Assembly: GCA_049607205.1 (NCBI GenBank)
Contig: JBMYWH010000001.1
Span: forward strand, 109,122-173,121
Reading direction: 5' to 3'
Origin: JBELHR01 sp049607205
Lineage (GTDB): Bacteria; Bacteroidota; Bacteroidia; Flavobacteriales; Flavobacteriaceae
DNA length: 64,000 bases
A program made the position numbers and the translations under genes. This document shows, piece by piece, positions 24,605-32,721 of this stretch (position 1 is the stretch's first letter; each line of letters starts with the position of its first letter). Below the pieces are notes generated by a model. That model was not told the DNA's origin and ran no database searches. It worked only from the letters and a program-made list of their open reading frames with translations.

Positions 24605-27600
24605 ATGAAAAATTCAATTTATGGACTGGGTATTTTATTCCTTTTATTGCCTTCCTTACTTGTTGCGCAAAAAAAAGGAACAAAACAATTCAGTTCAGAA
24701 ACTTATGATGCCATGTCTTGGAGGTCAATTGGTCCCTTTAGAGGTGGTAGATCTGCTGCTGTTGCTGGTGTAGCTGATCAAGCAAATTTATATTATTTTG
24801 GTGCCACCGGTGGTGGTGTTTGGAAGACTACAGATGCTGGAAATACTTGGTTTAATATTTCTGACGGTTTTTTTGGTGGATCCGTTGGATCTATTGCGGT
24901 AAGTGAGTGGGATCCCAATGTGATTTATGTAGGTAATGGAGAGGTAACAGTAAGAGGAAATGTCTCTTCTGGAGACGGAATGTGGAAATCTGTAGATGCT
25001 GGTAAAACTTGGTTTTCCATAGGTCTTAAAAATTCTAGGCATATCCCAAGAGTTCGAATTGATCCTAAAAACCCAGATATAGTATATGCTGCAGTTTTAG
25101 GAGATTTGTATAAATCTTCTGTAGAGAGGGGAGTGTATAAATCTATTGATGGAGGTAAGTCTTGGAAAAAAGTTCTTTTTGCATCAGAGGATGCGGGTGC
25201 TGTTGACCTAATTATGGACCCTAATAATTCAAGAATTTTATATGCCTCAACTTGGAATATTAGAAGAACGCCATACAGTTTGGAAAGTGGTGGGAAGGAT
25301 TCTAAATTATGGAAATCTACAGATGCTGGAGAAACATGGGAAGATATTTCTTCAAGACCAGGCTTGCCAAAAGGATTATGGGGAATCAGCGGTGTAACCG
25401 TTTCTCCTGTAAATTCAGATTATGTTTGGGCGATTATCGAAAATGATAATGGAGGTCTTTTTAAGTCAACCGATGCAGGGAAGACATGGAGAAAAGTTAA
25501 TTCTGAAAGAAAACTTAGACAAAGAGCCTGGTATTATTCTAGAATTTATGCGGATACTAAGAATGTCGATAGAATCTATGTAATGAACGTAAGTTATCAT
25601 CAAAGTAACGATGGGGGTAAAACCTTTAAATCCTATAATGCACCACATGGCGATCACCATGATTTATGGATCGCTCCAGAAGATAATTCGCGTATGATTA
25701 TAGCTGATGATGGTGGAGCGCAAGTAAGTTTTGATGCAGGTGAAAACTGGTCAAGTTATTACAATCAGCCCACAGCTCAGTTTTATCGCGTTGTAACTGA
25801 TGATCATTTTCCATATAGAATTTATGGAGCACAGCAAGATAATTCTACAGTAAGAATTGATCATAGAAGTGATGGAAGATATATAACTGAAAGTAATTGG
25901 GAGTCCACCGCTGGTGGAGAAAGTGCTCATATTGCTGTTGATCCAGAAGATAATGATATTGTGTATGGAGGGTCTTATGGAGGTCTTCTCACGAGAGTGA
26001 ATCACAAAACAGGTTCGGTTAGAGCAATTAATGTATGGCCGGATGATCCAATGGGTCATGGAGCTGAGGATTTTAAGTTTAGATTCCAATGGAATTTCCC
26101 GATATTTTTCTCTCCACATGACTCTAAGAAATTATATACGACCTCACAACATGTACATGTAACGACCAACGAAGGTCAATCATGGGAAGTGATTTCTCCA
26201 GACCTAACTAGAAATGATCCATCGACATTAGGTCCTTCAGGAGGTCCTATTACAAAAGATAACACTGGGGTAGAATATTACGGAACTATCTTTGCTGCGG
26301 TGGAATCACCACTAGAACCTGGTTTAATTTGGACTGGATCAGATGATGGTTTAGTACATATCACTAGAGATAATGGTAAAAACTGGCTTAATGTAACTCC
26401 TAAAAAAATGCCTGAATGGATGATGATTAATTCCATAGAGGTTGATCCTTTTGATAAGGGTAAAGCTTATATTGCAGGTACCTTGTACAAAAAAGGAGAT
26501 TACAAACCCTACTTGTATATGACATCAGATTATGGGAAGACTTGGGAGATGATCACTAATGGGATTGACCAAGAATCTTTTACTCGTGTCTTAAGAGCTG
26601 ATCCTTCAAGGAAAGGTTTGCTTTATGCTGGGACTGAAAAGGGAATGTATATTTCTTTTGATTATGGTAAGTCTTGGTCGAGTTTCCAAATGAATTTACC
26701 GATTGTTCCTATTACAGATTTGACGGTTAAAGAAGATAATTTAATTGCTGCTACCCAAGGTAGATCATTTTGGATTATTGATGATTTGACACCTTTATAT
26801 CAGTTGTCAAAGGAGCTTGAAGCTCAAGATGTTGTGCTTTTTGACGTGAAGGAAGCTTATCGTATGTCTGGTAGTCAAGGAAGAGCTTCACGGACTCAGG
26901 GTATGAATCATCCCGGAGGAGTTGGCGTGAACTTTTATTTAAAAGAGCTGTCTAAAGAGGATGTGGTGAAGTTGGTATTCTCTAACGCTAAAGGCGAGGA
27001 GATAAGAGTTTTTTCTACTGCGCCTGATAAGGAAGCTCAAGAGCAAAAACTTAAAGTTACTAAAGGATCAAATTCATTCCATTGGAATATGATGTATCAA
27101 GGGGCCGAACGAGTTCCGGGCATGATTTTATGGTGGGCATCACTAAGAGGTCCTCAAGCTATCCCAGGGGATTATACAGTGAAGCTTGTTGTAAATGATC
27201 AAGAAATCACAAAATCATTTGAAATCTTGATTGATCCACGATCTGAAAGCACGGTTGAGGATATGCAAGCTCAATTTGATTTTATTGTGGAAGTTAGGGA
27301 TGAGTTGACTAAGGTTCACAAGAGTATCAAACAAATGAGAGTTGCTAGAACTAAGGTGAATGATTTAGCTAAGGAACTGAAATCGGATGAAGAAAATAGT
27401 GAGCTATATGATTTGGCAGTTCAGATTTCAAAGGATATCACGGAGGTGGAGGAGACTTTGTATCAAACCAAGTCTAAATCAAATCAGGATCCATTGAATT
27501 TCCCAATTAGGTTGAATAATAAATTAGCACATCTTAATGCGTTAACATCAATGGGAGATTTCCAACCAACCGATCAATCAGTTCAATTAAAAGATGAGCT

Positions 27601-27715
27601 AATTGAATTAATAGAAGTGGAATTAAAGAAGCTTGATGAGATTTATAAAGATCAAATAGCTGAATTAAATCAGAAATTAAAGGAAAGTAAAGTCGAGTTT
27701 ATCAAAGTCGATTAA
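24605..27715 (+). CDS. Large secreted Asp-box (BNR/VPS10-like) beta-propeller protein
   Basis: This 1036-residue protein has a signal peptide (cleavage near LLVAQ) and at least ten Asp-box hairpins of the S/T-x-D-x-G-x-x-W type (KTTDAGNTW, KSVDAGKTW, KSTDAGETW, ITRDNGKNW, MTSDYGKTW, ISFDYGKSW). They make one or two beta-propellers like those in sialidases and sortilins. Residues about 760-870 look like an Ig-type domain (GDYTVKLVVNDQEITKSFEI). The C-terminal ~140 residues are helical, probably coiled coil. There is no type IX secretion C-terminal domain. Activity is unknown; such proteins are often annotated as glycosyl hydrolases without proof. It is monocistronic and convergent with groEL. 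Confidence 0.82.
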   Translation: MKNSIYGLGILFLLLPSLLVAQKKGTKQFSSETYDAMSWRSIGPFRGGRSAAVAGVADQANLYYFGATGGGVWKTTDAGNTWFNISDGFFGGSVGSIAVSEWDPNVIYVGNGEVTVRGNVSSGDGMWKSVDAGKTWFSIGLKNSRHIPRVRIDPKNPDIVYAAVLGDLYKSSVERGVYKSIDGGKSWKKVLFASEDAGAVDLIMDPNNSRILYASTWNIRRTPYSLESGGKDSKLWKSTDAGETWEDISSRPGLPKGLWGISGVTVSPVNSDYVWAIIENDNGGLFKSTDAGKTWRKVNSERKLRQRAWYYSRIYADTKNVDRIYVMNVSYHQSNDGGKTFKSYNAPHGDHHDLWIAPEDNSRMIIADDGGAQVSFDAGENWSSYYNQPTAQFYRVVTDDHFPYRIYGAQQDNSTVRIDHRSDGRYITESNWESTAGGESAHIAVDPEDNDIVYGGSYGGLLTRVNHKTGSVRAINVWPDDPMGHGAEDFKFRFQWNFPIFFSPHDSKKLYTTSQHVHVTTNEGQSWEVISPDLTRNDPSTLGPSGGPITKDNTGVEYYGTIFAAVESPLEPGLIWTGSDDGLVHITRDNGKNWLNVTPKKMPEWMMINSIEVDPFDKGKAYIAGTLYKKGDYKPYLYMTSDYGKTWEMITNGIDQESFTRVLRADPSRKGLLYAGTEKGMYISFDYGKSWSSFQMNLPIVPITDLTVKEDNLIAATQGRSFWIIDDLTPLYQLSKELEAQDVVLFDVKEAYRMSGSQGRASRTQGMNHPGGVGVNFYLKELSKEDVVKLVFSNAKGEEIRVFSTAPDKEAQEQKLKVTKGSNSFHWNMMYQGAERVPGMILWWASLRGPQAIPGDYTVKLVVNDQEITKSFEILIDPRSESTVEDMQAQFDFIVEVRDELTKVHKSIKQMRVARTKVNDLAKELKSDEENSELYDLAVQISKDITEVEETLYQTKSKSNQDPLNFPIRLNNKLAHLNALTSMGDFQPTDQSVQLKDELIELIEVELKKLDEIYKDQIAELNQKLKESKVEFIKVD

Positions 27716-27735
27716 GCTTTTATTTATTTAAAATA

Positions 27736-27767
27736 AAACCCCAATAAGCTTAAGCCTATTGGGGTTT
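27736..27767. terminator. Bidirectional terminator between the Asp-box gene and groEL
   Basis: AAACCCCAATA (27736-27746) and TATTGGGGTTT (27757-27767) form an 11-bp stem flanked by A- and T-rich sequence on both sides. It can end both convergent transcripts. Confidence 0.88.
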
Positions 27768-27789
27768 CTCTTTGTTATAGAATTTTATC

Positions 27790-29424
27790 TTACATCATTC
27801 CTGGCATTCCACCACCCATTGGAGGCATAGGAGCTGCTGGAGCATCTTCTTTGAGGTCTACTAAAGCACAAGCCGTTGTCAAGATCATTCCAGCTACAGA
27901 AGCTGCATTTTCTAAGGCTACACGAGTTACTTTTGTAGGGTCGATAATTCCCGCAGAAAGCATCTGAACATATTCTTCAGATTTAGCATTATATCCGAAA
28001 TCACCTTCTCCTTCGATAACTTTAGAAACTACGACAGATCCTTCACCACCAGCATTTTCTACAATTTGTCTTAAAGGCTCTTCAATAGCACGGTCAATAA
28101 TTTTAATTCCCGTTACTTCGTCAAGGTTTTCTGTTGTAATCGATGTTAATACACTTTTTGCTCTAGTAAGAGCAACACCTCCACCGGCAACAATACCTTC
28201 TTCTACTGCTGCACGAGTTGCGTGAAGTGCATCATCTACACGGTCCTTTTTCTCTTTCATCTCAACTTCAGAGGCAGCTCCTACATAAAGAACGGCTACA
28301 CCACCAGCTAATTTAGCAAGGCGCTCTTGAAGCTTTTCTTTATCGTAGTCAGAAGTGGTTGTTTCAATTTGCGCTTTGATTTGTTGAACTCTAGAAGCAA
28401 TTGCATTGTTAGCACCAGCTCCATTAACAATAGTAGTATTGTCCTTGTCAATAGTTACGGTCTCTGCATTACCTAGCATTTCAAGAGTAGTATTCTCTAA
28501 GGTAAATCCTCTTTCCTCTGAGATTACTTGAGCTCCAGTTAAAATAGCAATATCTTCTAACATTGCTTTTCTTCTGTCTCCAAACCCTGGGGCCTTTACA
28601 GCAGCAATTTTAAGTGCTCCTCTTAGTTTGTTCATTACAAGAGTTGCTAAAGCTTCTCCCTCTACATCTTCTGCAATAATTAATAGAGGTCTTCCTGATT
28701 GAGATACTGGCTCAAGTACAGGTAATAAGTCTTTAAGATTAGAGATTTTTTTCTCAAACAATAAAATGTATGGATTCTCTAATTCCGTAATCATTTTTTC
28801 TGTGTTAGTCACAAAGTAAGGAGATAAGTATCCACGGTCGAATTGCATTCCTTCAACGATATCAACATAAGTCTCACGTCCTTTAGCTTCTTCTACAGTG
28901 ATAACTCCTTCTTTTCCAACTTTATCAAAAGCAGAGGCGATAAGTTCACCAATAGTATTGTCGTTGTTTGCAGAAATAGCAGCAACTTGCTTAATCTTAT
29001 CAGATTTATTTCCAACCTCTTCAGATTGGTCTTTCAGGTTAGCAACAATAGCGTCAACAGCCTTGTCAATCCCTCTCTTTAAATCAAGTGGATTAGCACC
29101 TGCAGCTACGTTTTTTAAACCTTCTTTTACGATGGCTTGAGCAAGTACTGTTGCAGTTGTCGTTCCATCTCCGGCAACATCATTGGTCTTAGAAGCAACT
29201 TCTTTTACCATTTGAGCCCCCATGTTTTCTAACTCATCTTCAAGTTCGATTTCTTTAGCTACAGAAACACCGTCTTTAGTGACAGTTGGTCCTCCAAAAG
29301 CTTTTGAAATTACTACATTACGTCCCTTAGGACCTAAAGTTACTTTTACTGCATTTGCAAGGGCATCGACACCTCTTTTTAGTCCGTCTCTTGCTTCTAT
29401 ATCAAATTTTATATCTTTTGCCAT
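27790..29424 (-). CDS. groL: Chaperonin GroEL (Hsp60)
   Basis: This 544-residue subunit of the 14-mer folding chamber has the normal length and motifs: VTLGPKGRNVVI with VTKDGVSVAKEIELED, the ATP-binding DGTTTATVLAQAI, KAPGFGDRRKAMLEDIA and a GGM-type tail (PMGGGMPGMM). It assists folding of many cytosolic proteins with ATP and GroES. It follows groES by 11 bases and ends at a shared terminator. Confidence 0.99.
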   Translation of the reverse strand: MAKDIKFDIEARDGLKRGVDALANAVKVTLGPKGRNVVISKAFGGPTVTKDGVSVAKEIELEDELENMGAQMVKEVASKTNDVAGDGTTTATVLAQAIVKEGLKNVAAGANPLDLKRGIDKAVDAIVANLKDQSEEVGNKSDKIKQVAAISANNDNTIGELIASAFDKVGKEGVITVEEAKGRETYVDIVEGMQFDRGYLSPYFVTNTEKMITELENPYILLFEKKISNLKDLLPVLEPVSQSGRPLLIIAEDVEGEALATLVMNKLRGALKIAAVKAPGFGDRRKAMLEDIAILTGAQVISEERGFTLENTTLEMLGNAETVTIDKDNTTIVNGAGANNAIASRVQQIKAQIETTTSDYDKEKLQERLAKLAGGVAVLYVGAASEVEMKEKKDRVDDALHATRAAVEEGIVAGGGVALTRAKSVLTSITTENLDEVTGIKIIDRAIEEPLRQIVENAGGEGSVVVSKVIEGEGDFGYNAKSEEYVQMLSAGIIDPTKVTRVALENAASVAGMILTTACALVDLKEDAPAAPMPPMGGGMPGMM

Positions 29425-29435
29425 GTTGTTCTTGT

Positions 29436-29714
29436 TTAGATGATTGCTAAAATATCGTCTTCTTTCATAATTAGGAACTCCGCTCCTTCATGCTTAAGTT
29501 CTGTTCCAGCATATTTCCCGTATAATACCGTATCACCTACTTGAACAGTCATGTCATGATCCTTAGTTCCTTTTCCAACAGCTACGACCACACCTTGAAG
29601 AGGCTTTTCTTTAGCTGAATCTGGTATGATTAACCCTGAAGCTGTAGTAGTTTCCGCTGCGATAGGTTCTATAAGCACGCGGTCAGCTAATGGTTTTAAT
29701 GTTGTTTTAGTCAT
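29436..29714 (-). CDS. groS: Co-chaperonin GroES (Hsp10)
   Basis: This 92-residue lid of the GroEL chamber has the expected beta-barrel sequence (KPLADRVLIEPI, the mobile loop AAETTTASGLIIPDSAKEKP, and GDTVLYGKYAGTELKHEGAEFLIMKEDDILAII with conserved ends). It is the first gene of the groESL operon. No CIRCE-type repeat is present upstream, so HrcA control is not supported. A sigma-54-like element and an inverted repeat are seen instead. Confidence 0.98.
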   Translation of the reverse strand: MTKTTLKPLADRVLIEPIAAETTTASGLIIPDSAKEKPLQGVVVAVGKGTKDHDMTVQVGDTVLYGKYAGTELKHEGAEFLIMKEDDILAII

Positions 29715-29761
29715 AATAAATGAATTTATATTATTTAGTTTTCAATGTCCTCTAAGTGTAG

Positions 29762-29799
29762 ACCAAAATTGTGCCAAGACTGAATTCTGACATTTTGTC
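29762..29799 (-). promoter_or_regulatory. Sigma-54-like promoter and upstream dyad of groESL
   Basis: On the minus strand TTGGCACAATTTTGGT (29762-29777) has a perfect -24 half (TTGGCAC) and a poorer -12 half (TGGT for TTGC). About 12 bases upstream lies GACA-TTT-TGTC (29789-29799), a possible activator site. No TAnnTTTG box is seen before groES, so alternative control is plausible. The same dyad type occurs before miaB. Confidence 0.4.
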
Positions 29800-29820
29800 G
29801 TTTTAGATGGCTTTTGGCCA

Positions 29821-29849
29821 AAAAAAAACGACAGCATCGCTGTCGTTTT
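29821..29849 (-). terminator. Terminator of the miaB-secG operon
   Basis: AAAACGACAGC (29825-29835), an ATC loop and GCTGTCGTTTT (29839-29849). Read leftward, the hairpin is followed by a long U run (29821-29828 are all A on the + strand). It lies 20 bases beyond the secG stop. Confidence 0.92.
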
Positions 29850-29868
29850 CTTTAGTGTTTTTTTCAAA

Positions 29869-30192
29869 TTACTGCTCTGCTGGAGCTTCTGTAGCTGGAG
29901 CAGGAGTAACTGGTGCAGTGGTTTCTACTGAATCAAGGTTCAATTTAGTATCGATACCTCCATTTCTAGGAATGGCAAAATTTGAAAGTAGAATAAGTGC
30001 AAACATCACAATAGCAAGTGTCCATGTACTCTTGTCTAAGAAATTGTTTGTGTTTTGCACACCTCCAATGTTTTGTCCACCACCAAAAGTTGATGATAAT
30101 CCTCCTCCTTTAGGATTTTGAACCATAATTACTAAGATTAATAATACGGCTACAATTAAAATAAGGACTAGGAATAATTGATATGCTGTCAT
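29869..30192 (-). CDS. secG: Preprotein translocase subunit SecG
   Basis: This 107-residue protein has two membrane helices (about 5-24 and 56-75) separated by the conserved loop MVQNPKGGGLSSTFGGGQN, the SecG signature. SecG joins SecYE and aids protein export. The C-terminal tail is Ala/Pro/Thr-rich and disordered. It starts 3 bases after the upstream TPR-like gene, at the end of the miaB operon. Confidence 0.95.
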   Translation of the reverse strand: MTAYQLFLVLILIVAVLLILVIMVQNPKGGGLSSTFGGGQNIGGVQNTNNFLDKSTWTLAIVMFALILLSNFAIPRNGGIDTKLNLDSVETTAPVTPAPATEAPAEQ

Positions 30193-30195
30193 GAT

Positions 30196-30918
30196 TTATT
30201 TTTTTTGTAATTCTTCTATTTTCGCTATTAAGTCAGCAAAGTAACCACTTTTTTCTGGATTTTTCAAACTTAAAATACGATAGGCAATAAGTGCATTCTG
30301 ATATTTTTTTTGGGCAACATAAACTTGAGCTAAAGTTTCGGTCATTAATCCTTCTTCGGTTTGTTCCTCCGTGTTGATTATAGGTGTTTTAGCTTGAGTT
30401 TTTTCTACTTTCGGCATTTTAGGATTAGTCGATAAGAACTTGTCAATTAAATTTTGATGCAAATCCTCGTCCTTGGTTTTTTGATCGAATGCGATAATTT
30501 TATCGTTTTCATCCTTCACAATTCTTTGGTCTACTTGTTTAAGACTTCCTAATTTTAACCACTGGGAAAAGGAATAGTTGTCAGATGAGGTAAATTGAAT
30601 TACTTGTTCTAAGGTATGCTCTTGTTCTCTTTGTTTTTCTTCAACGATAACCTCCGTTTGTTGCTCCGCTTCAGGGTGGTTCTCTACAATTTTAGTAATG
30701 AAGTCAAATAGCACAGTACGATCTACAGTTTGTGCTGCGGTTTTCTTGAGCTGTCCATTATACTCTATTTTACCTGCTGCTTTTAAGGATTTAAGATAAA
30801 GTGCTTTTGCAGATTGGAAATAAGGGTATTCTAAGGTTAATGACCTTAGAGACTCTAGCTGCTTGGCTTGGACTAGTTGATGATCTTTTAGATGTGATAA
30901 AAACTCTTCTCTTACCAT
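30196..30918 (-). CDS. TPR-like protein of unknown function in the secG operon
   Basis: This 240-residue soluble protein lacks a signal peptide. Residues about 14-55 are helical and resemble a degenerate TPR (LTLEYPYFQSAKALYLKSL). The middle is acidic and glutamine-rich, and residues about 190-240 contain a clearer TPR pair (TETLAQVYVAQKKYQNALIAYRILSLKNPEKSGYFADLI). It overlaps lptE by 7 bases and precedes secG by 3. The constant lptE-secG neighbourhood in Bacteroidota hints at an envelope biogenesis role, but none is known to me. Confidence 0.75.
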   Translation of the reverse strand: MVREEFLSHLKDHQLVQAKQLESLRSLTLEYPYFQSAKALYLKSLKAAGKIEYNGQLKKTAAQTVDRTVLFDFITKIVENHPEAEQQTEVIVEEKQREQEHTLEQVIQFTSSDNYSFSQWLKLGSLKQVDQRIVKDENDKIIAFDQKTKDEDLHQNLIDKFLSTNPKMPKVEKTQAKTPIINTEEQTEEGLMTETLAQVYVAQKKYQNALIAYRILSLKNPEKSGYFADLIAKIEELQKK

Positions 30919-31409
30919 TTTGCTACTGAGGCGTTAAAGATGTCTTGTGTAATTCTTTCAAAAATAACTTCATAAGCTTCCTCTTGGGTAGATCCGATTA
31001 GCTGAGAAGTCCCAGGATAATCATAATAGAAGGAGAACCTTTTTTCAAAGTTATCTTCAGGGATTAGATTATTATAAAATCTAACATTAACTCCAATGGT
31101 CAGTCTGTTTTGTGCTGCTTTTTGATCTGCTGTAGCAGACATTGGTGTAATTCTATATTCTACAATTTCTCCTTCATATTGAAGATCTCCTCCGGTCTTG
31201 ACCATGTCTAGATTTGTTTGTCGGATAAACAAGTCCTGAAGCGCAAGAGTGAAATCTTGACTTAAACCAGGTTCAACTAAAGGTGCGGTATTAGGGAAAA
31301 AATCAACTTGTATGGTCTTAGCATTTCCTGTATTTCCACCTGTAAAAGAGTAGATTCCGCAGGACGCGAGACTCAGGAGAATTAAACTAAAGAATATATT
31401 TTTAATCAT
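30912..31409 (-). CDS. lptE: LptE-like lipopolysaccharide assembly lipoprotein
   Basis: This 165-residue lipoprotein (SLASCG, Cys 17) matches the Bacteroidota LptE family: GIYSFTGGN after the lipobox, then IQVDFFPNTAPLVEPGLSQDFTLALQDLFIRQT and a YEGEIVEYRITPM strand. LptE plugs the LptD barrel and helps place LPS in the outer leaflet. The fold is a two-layer alpha/beta sandwich. Sequence similarity to the E. coli protein is weak, so the name rests on the Bacteroidota family. It lies between the sigma-54 activator gene (34 bases upstream) and the TPR-like gene. Confidence 0.82.
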   Translation of the reverse strand: MIKNIFFSLILLSLASCGIYSFTGGNTGNAKTIQVDFFPNTAPLVEPGLSQDFTLALQDLFIRQTNLDMVKTGGDLQYEGEIVEYRITPMSATADQKAAQNRLTIGVNVRFYNNLIPEDNFEKRFSFYYDYPGTSQLIGSTQEEAYEVIFERITQDIFNASVAKW

Positions 31410-31443
31410 GTGGGTGGATTGATGCAGTTAAATTAGGAAAAAA

Positions 31444-32718
31444 TTAAAGATTATACTGTTTTATCTTTCGATAAAGAGTTCGTTCTGAAATCCCAAGTTC
31501 TTGCGCAGCGAGCTTTCGTTTGCCTCCGTTTTTTTCTAAGGATTTACGAATCATTTCTATTTCCTTCTCCTGAAGTGATAGAGGTTCAAGTTCTTCTTCT
31601 ATGTCTTCAATGTATTCGTTATAGTTTTCAGAAGGTCTTATGATGCTTGTAGGACTTGTCTCTCGTGGGGTGTTTGTAACCTGAACATAAGCGTTTTGGT
31701 TTTCTTGGAGAGGCGCTTCTGATTTATAGATTTTTTGAATGAGTTGTTCATTATCATGGACTACCTTACTTGTATCTTCATCTTGCATTAAGTCAAGAGT
31801 TAGTTTTTTCAAGTCGTTGATGTCATTTCTCATGTCAAAGAGAATCTTATACATAATGTCTCGTTCGGTTGCAAAATCACTTCCGTTATTTTCACTCCCT
31901 GGAACTACCGCAGGAAGTCCACTCTTCCTGTGATTTTGAGGAAGGTACGATTGAAGTGTTGTCGCTGTGATGCTGCGATTTTCTTCAACAATAGATACTT
32001 GCTCAGCAATATTTCTCAGTTGACGAATGTTTCCTGGGAAATTATAAGAAGCCAGGAGGTTTTGGGCCGCTTCATCTAGGCGGACCGTAGGCATATTGTA
32101 TTTTTTAGCAAAATCAACAGCAAACTTCCTGAATAATAAGTTGATGTCTCCTTTACGCTCTCTAAGAGGAGGGAGGTCAATCTCTATAGTGGATAAACGA
32201 TAGTATAAATCTTCTCTAAATTTATTCTTTTGAATGGCATCTTGCATGTTGACATTAGTCGCTGCGACAATCCTTACGTCAGTTTTTTGAACTTGTGAAG
32301 ATCCTACCTTAATGAATTCACCGTTTTCTAAAACTCTAAGAAGTCTCACTTGAGTGGTTAGAGGTAATTCTCCAACTTCATCTAAGAAAATGGTTCCACC
32401 ATCTGCCACTTCAAAATATCCTTTTCTTGCGGCAGTAGCTCCGGTAAAAGCCCCTTTTTCATGGCCAAATAATTCAGAATCAATGGTTCCTTCAGGAATT
32501 GCACCACAATTCACCGCAATGTATTTATTGTGTTTGCGATGAGAATATTGATGAATGATCTTAGGAATACTTTCCTTACCTACGCCAGATTCTCCTATGA
32601 CCAGCACGGAGATGTCAGTTGGAGCTACGCGTTCTGCCTTGGCAATGGCCCTGTTTAATTGAGGGTCATTTCCTATGATTTCAAAACGCTGCTTGATACT
32701 TTGAATTTGGTTATCCAT
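31444..32718 (-). CDS. Sigma-54-dependent activator lacking an N-terminal sensor domain
   Basis: This 424-residue NtrC-family AAA+ protein has Walker A GESGVGKES (42-50), the sigma-54-contacting GAFTGA loop (89-94), Walker B FLDEVGE (111-117) and a C-terminal Fis-type helix-turn-helix (KRKLAAQELGISERTLYRKIKQY). The AAA+ domain starts within about 10 residues of the N-terminus, so there is no receiver, GAF or PAS domain. A ~120-residue linker (about 255-375), rich in Asn, Asp, Glu and Pro, separates ATPase and DNA-binding parts. Control must come from expression level, a partner or the linker. It lies 3 bases after miaB. Its targets are unknown; groESL is a candidate from the promoter evidence. 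Confidence 0.93.
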   Translation of the reverse strand: MDNQIQSIKQRFEIIGNDPQLNRAIAKAERVAPTDISVLVIGESGVGKESIPKIIHQYSHRKHNKYIAVNCGAIPEGTIDSELFGHEKGAFTGATAARKGYFEVADGGTIFLDEVGELPLTTQVRLLRVLENGEFIKVGSSQVQKTDVRIVAATNVNMQDAIQKNKFREDLYYRLSTIEIDLPPLRERKGDINLLFRKFAVDFAKKYNMPTVRLDEAAQNLLASYNFPGNIRQLRNIAEQVSIVEENRSITATTLQSYLPQNHRKSGLPAVVPGSENNGSDFATERDIMYKILFDMRNDINDLKKLTLDLMQDEDTSKVVHDNEQLIQKIYKSEAPLQENQNAYVQVTNTPRETSPTSIIRPSENYNEYIEDIEEELEPLSLQEKEIEMIRKSLEKNGGKRKLAAQELGISERTLYRKIKQYNL

Positions 32719-32721
32719 GAA

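Noticed and set aside
24605..27715. Asp-box protein as a type IX secretion cargo or true sialidase
   Set aside because: The C-terminus is a helical coiled-coil region, not a type IX sorting domain, and sialidase catalytic residues are not evident.
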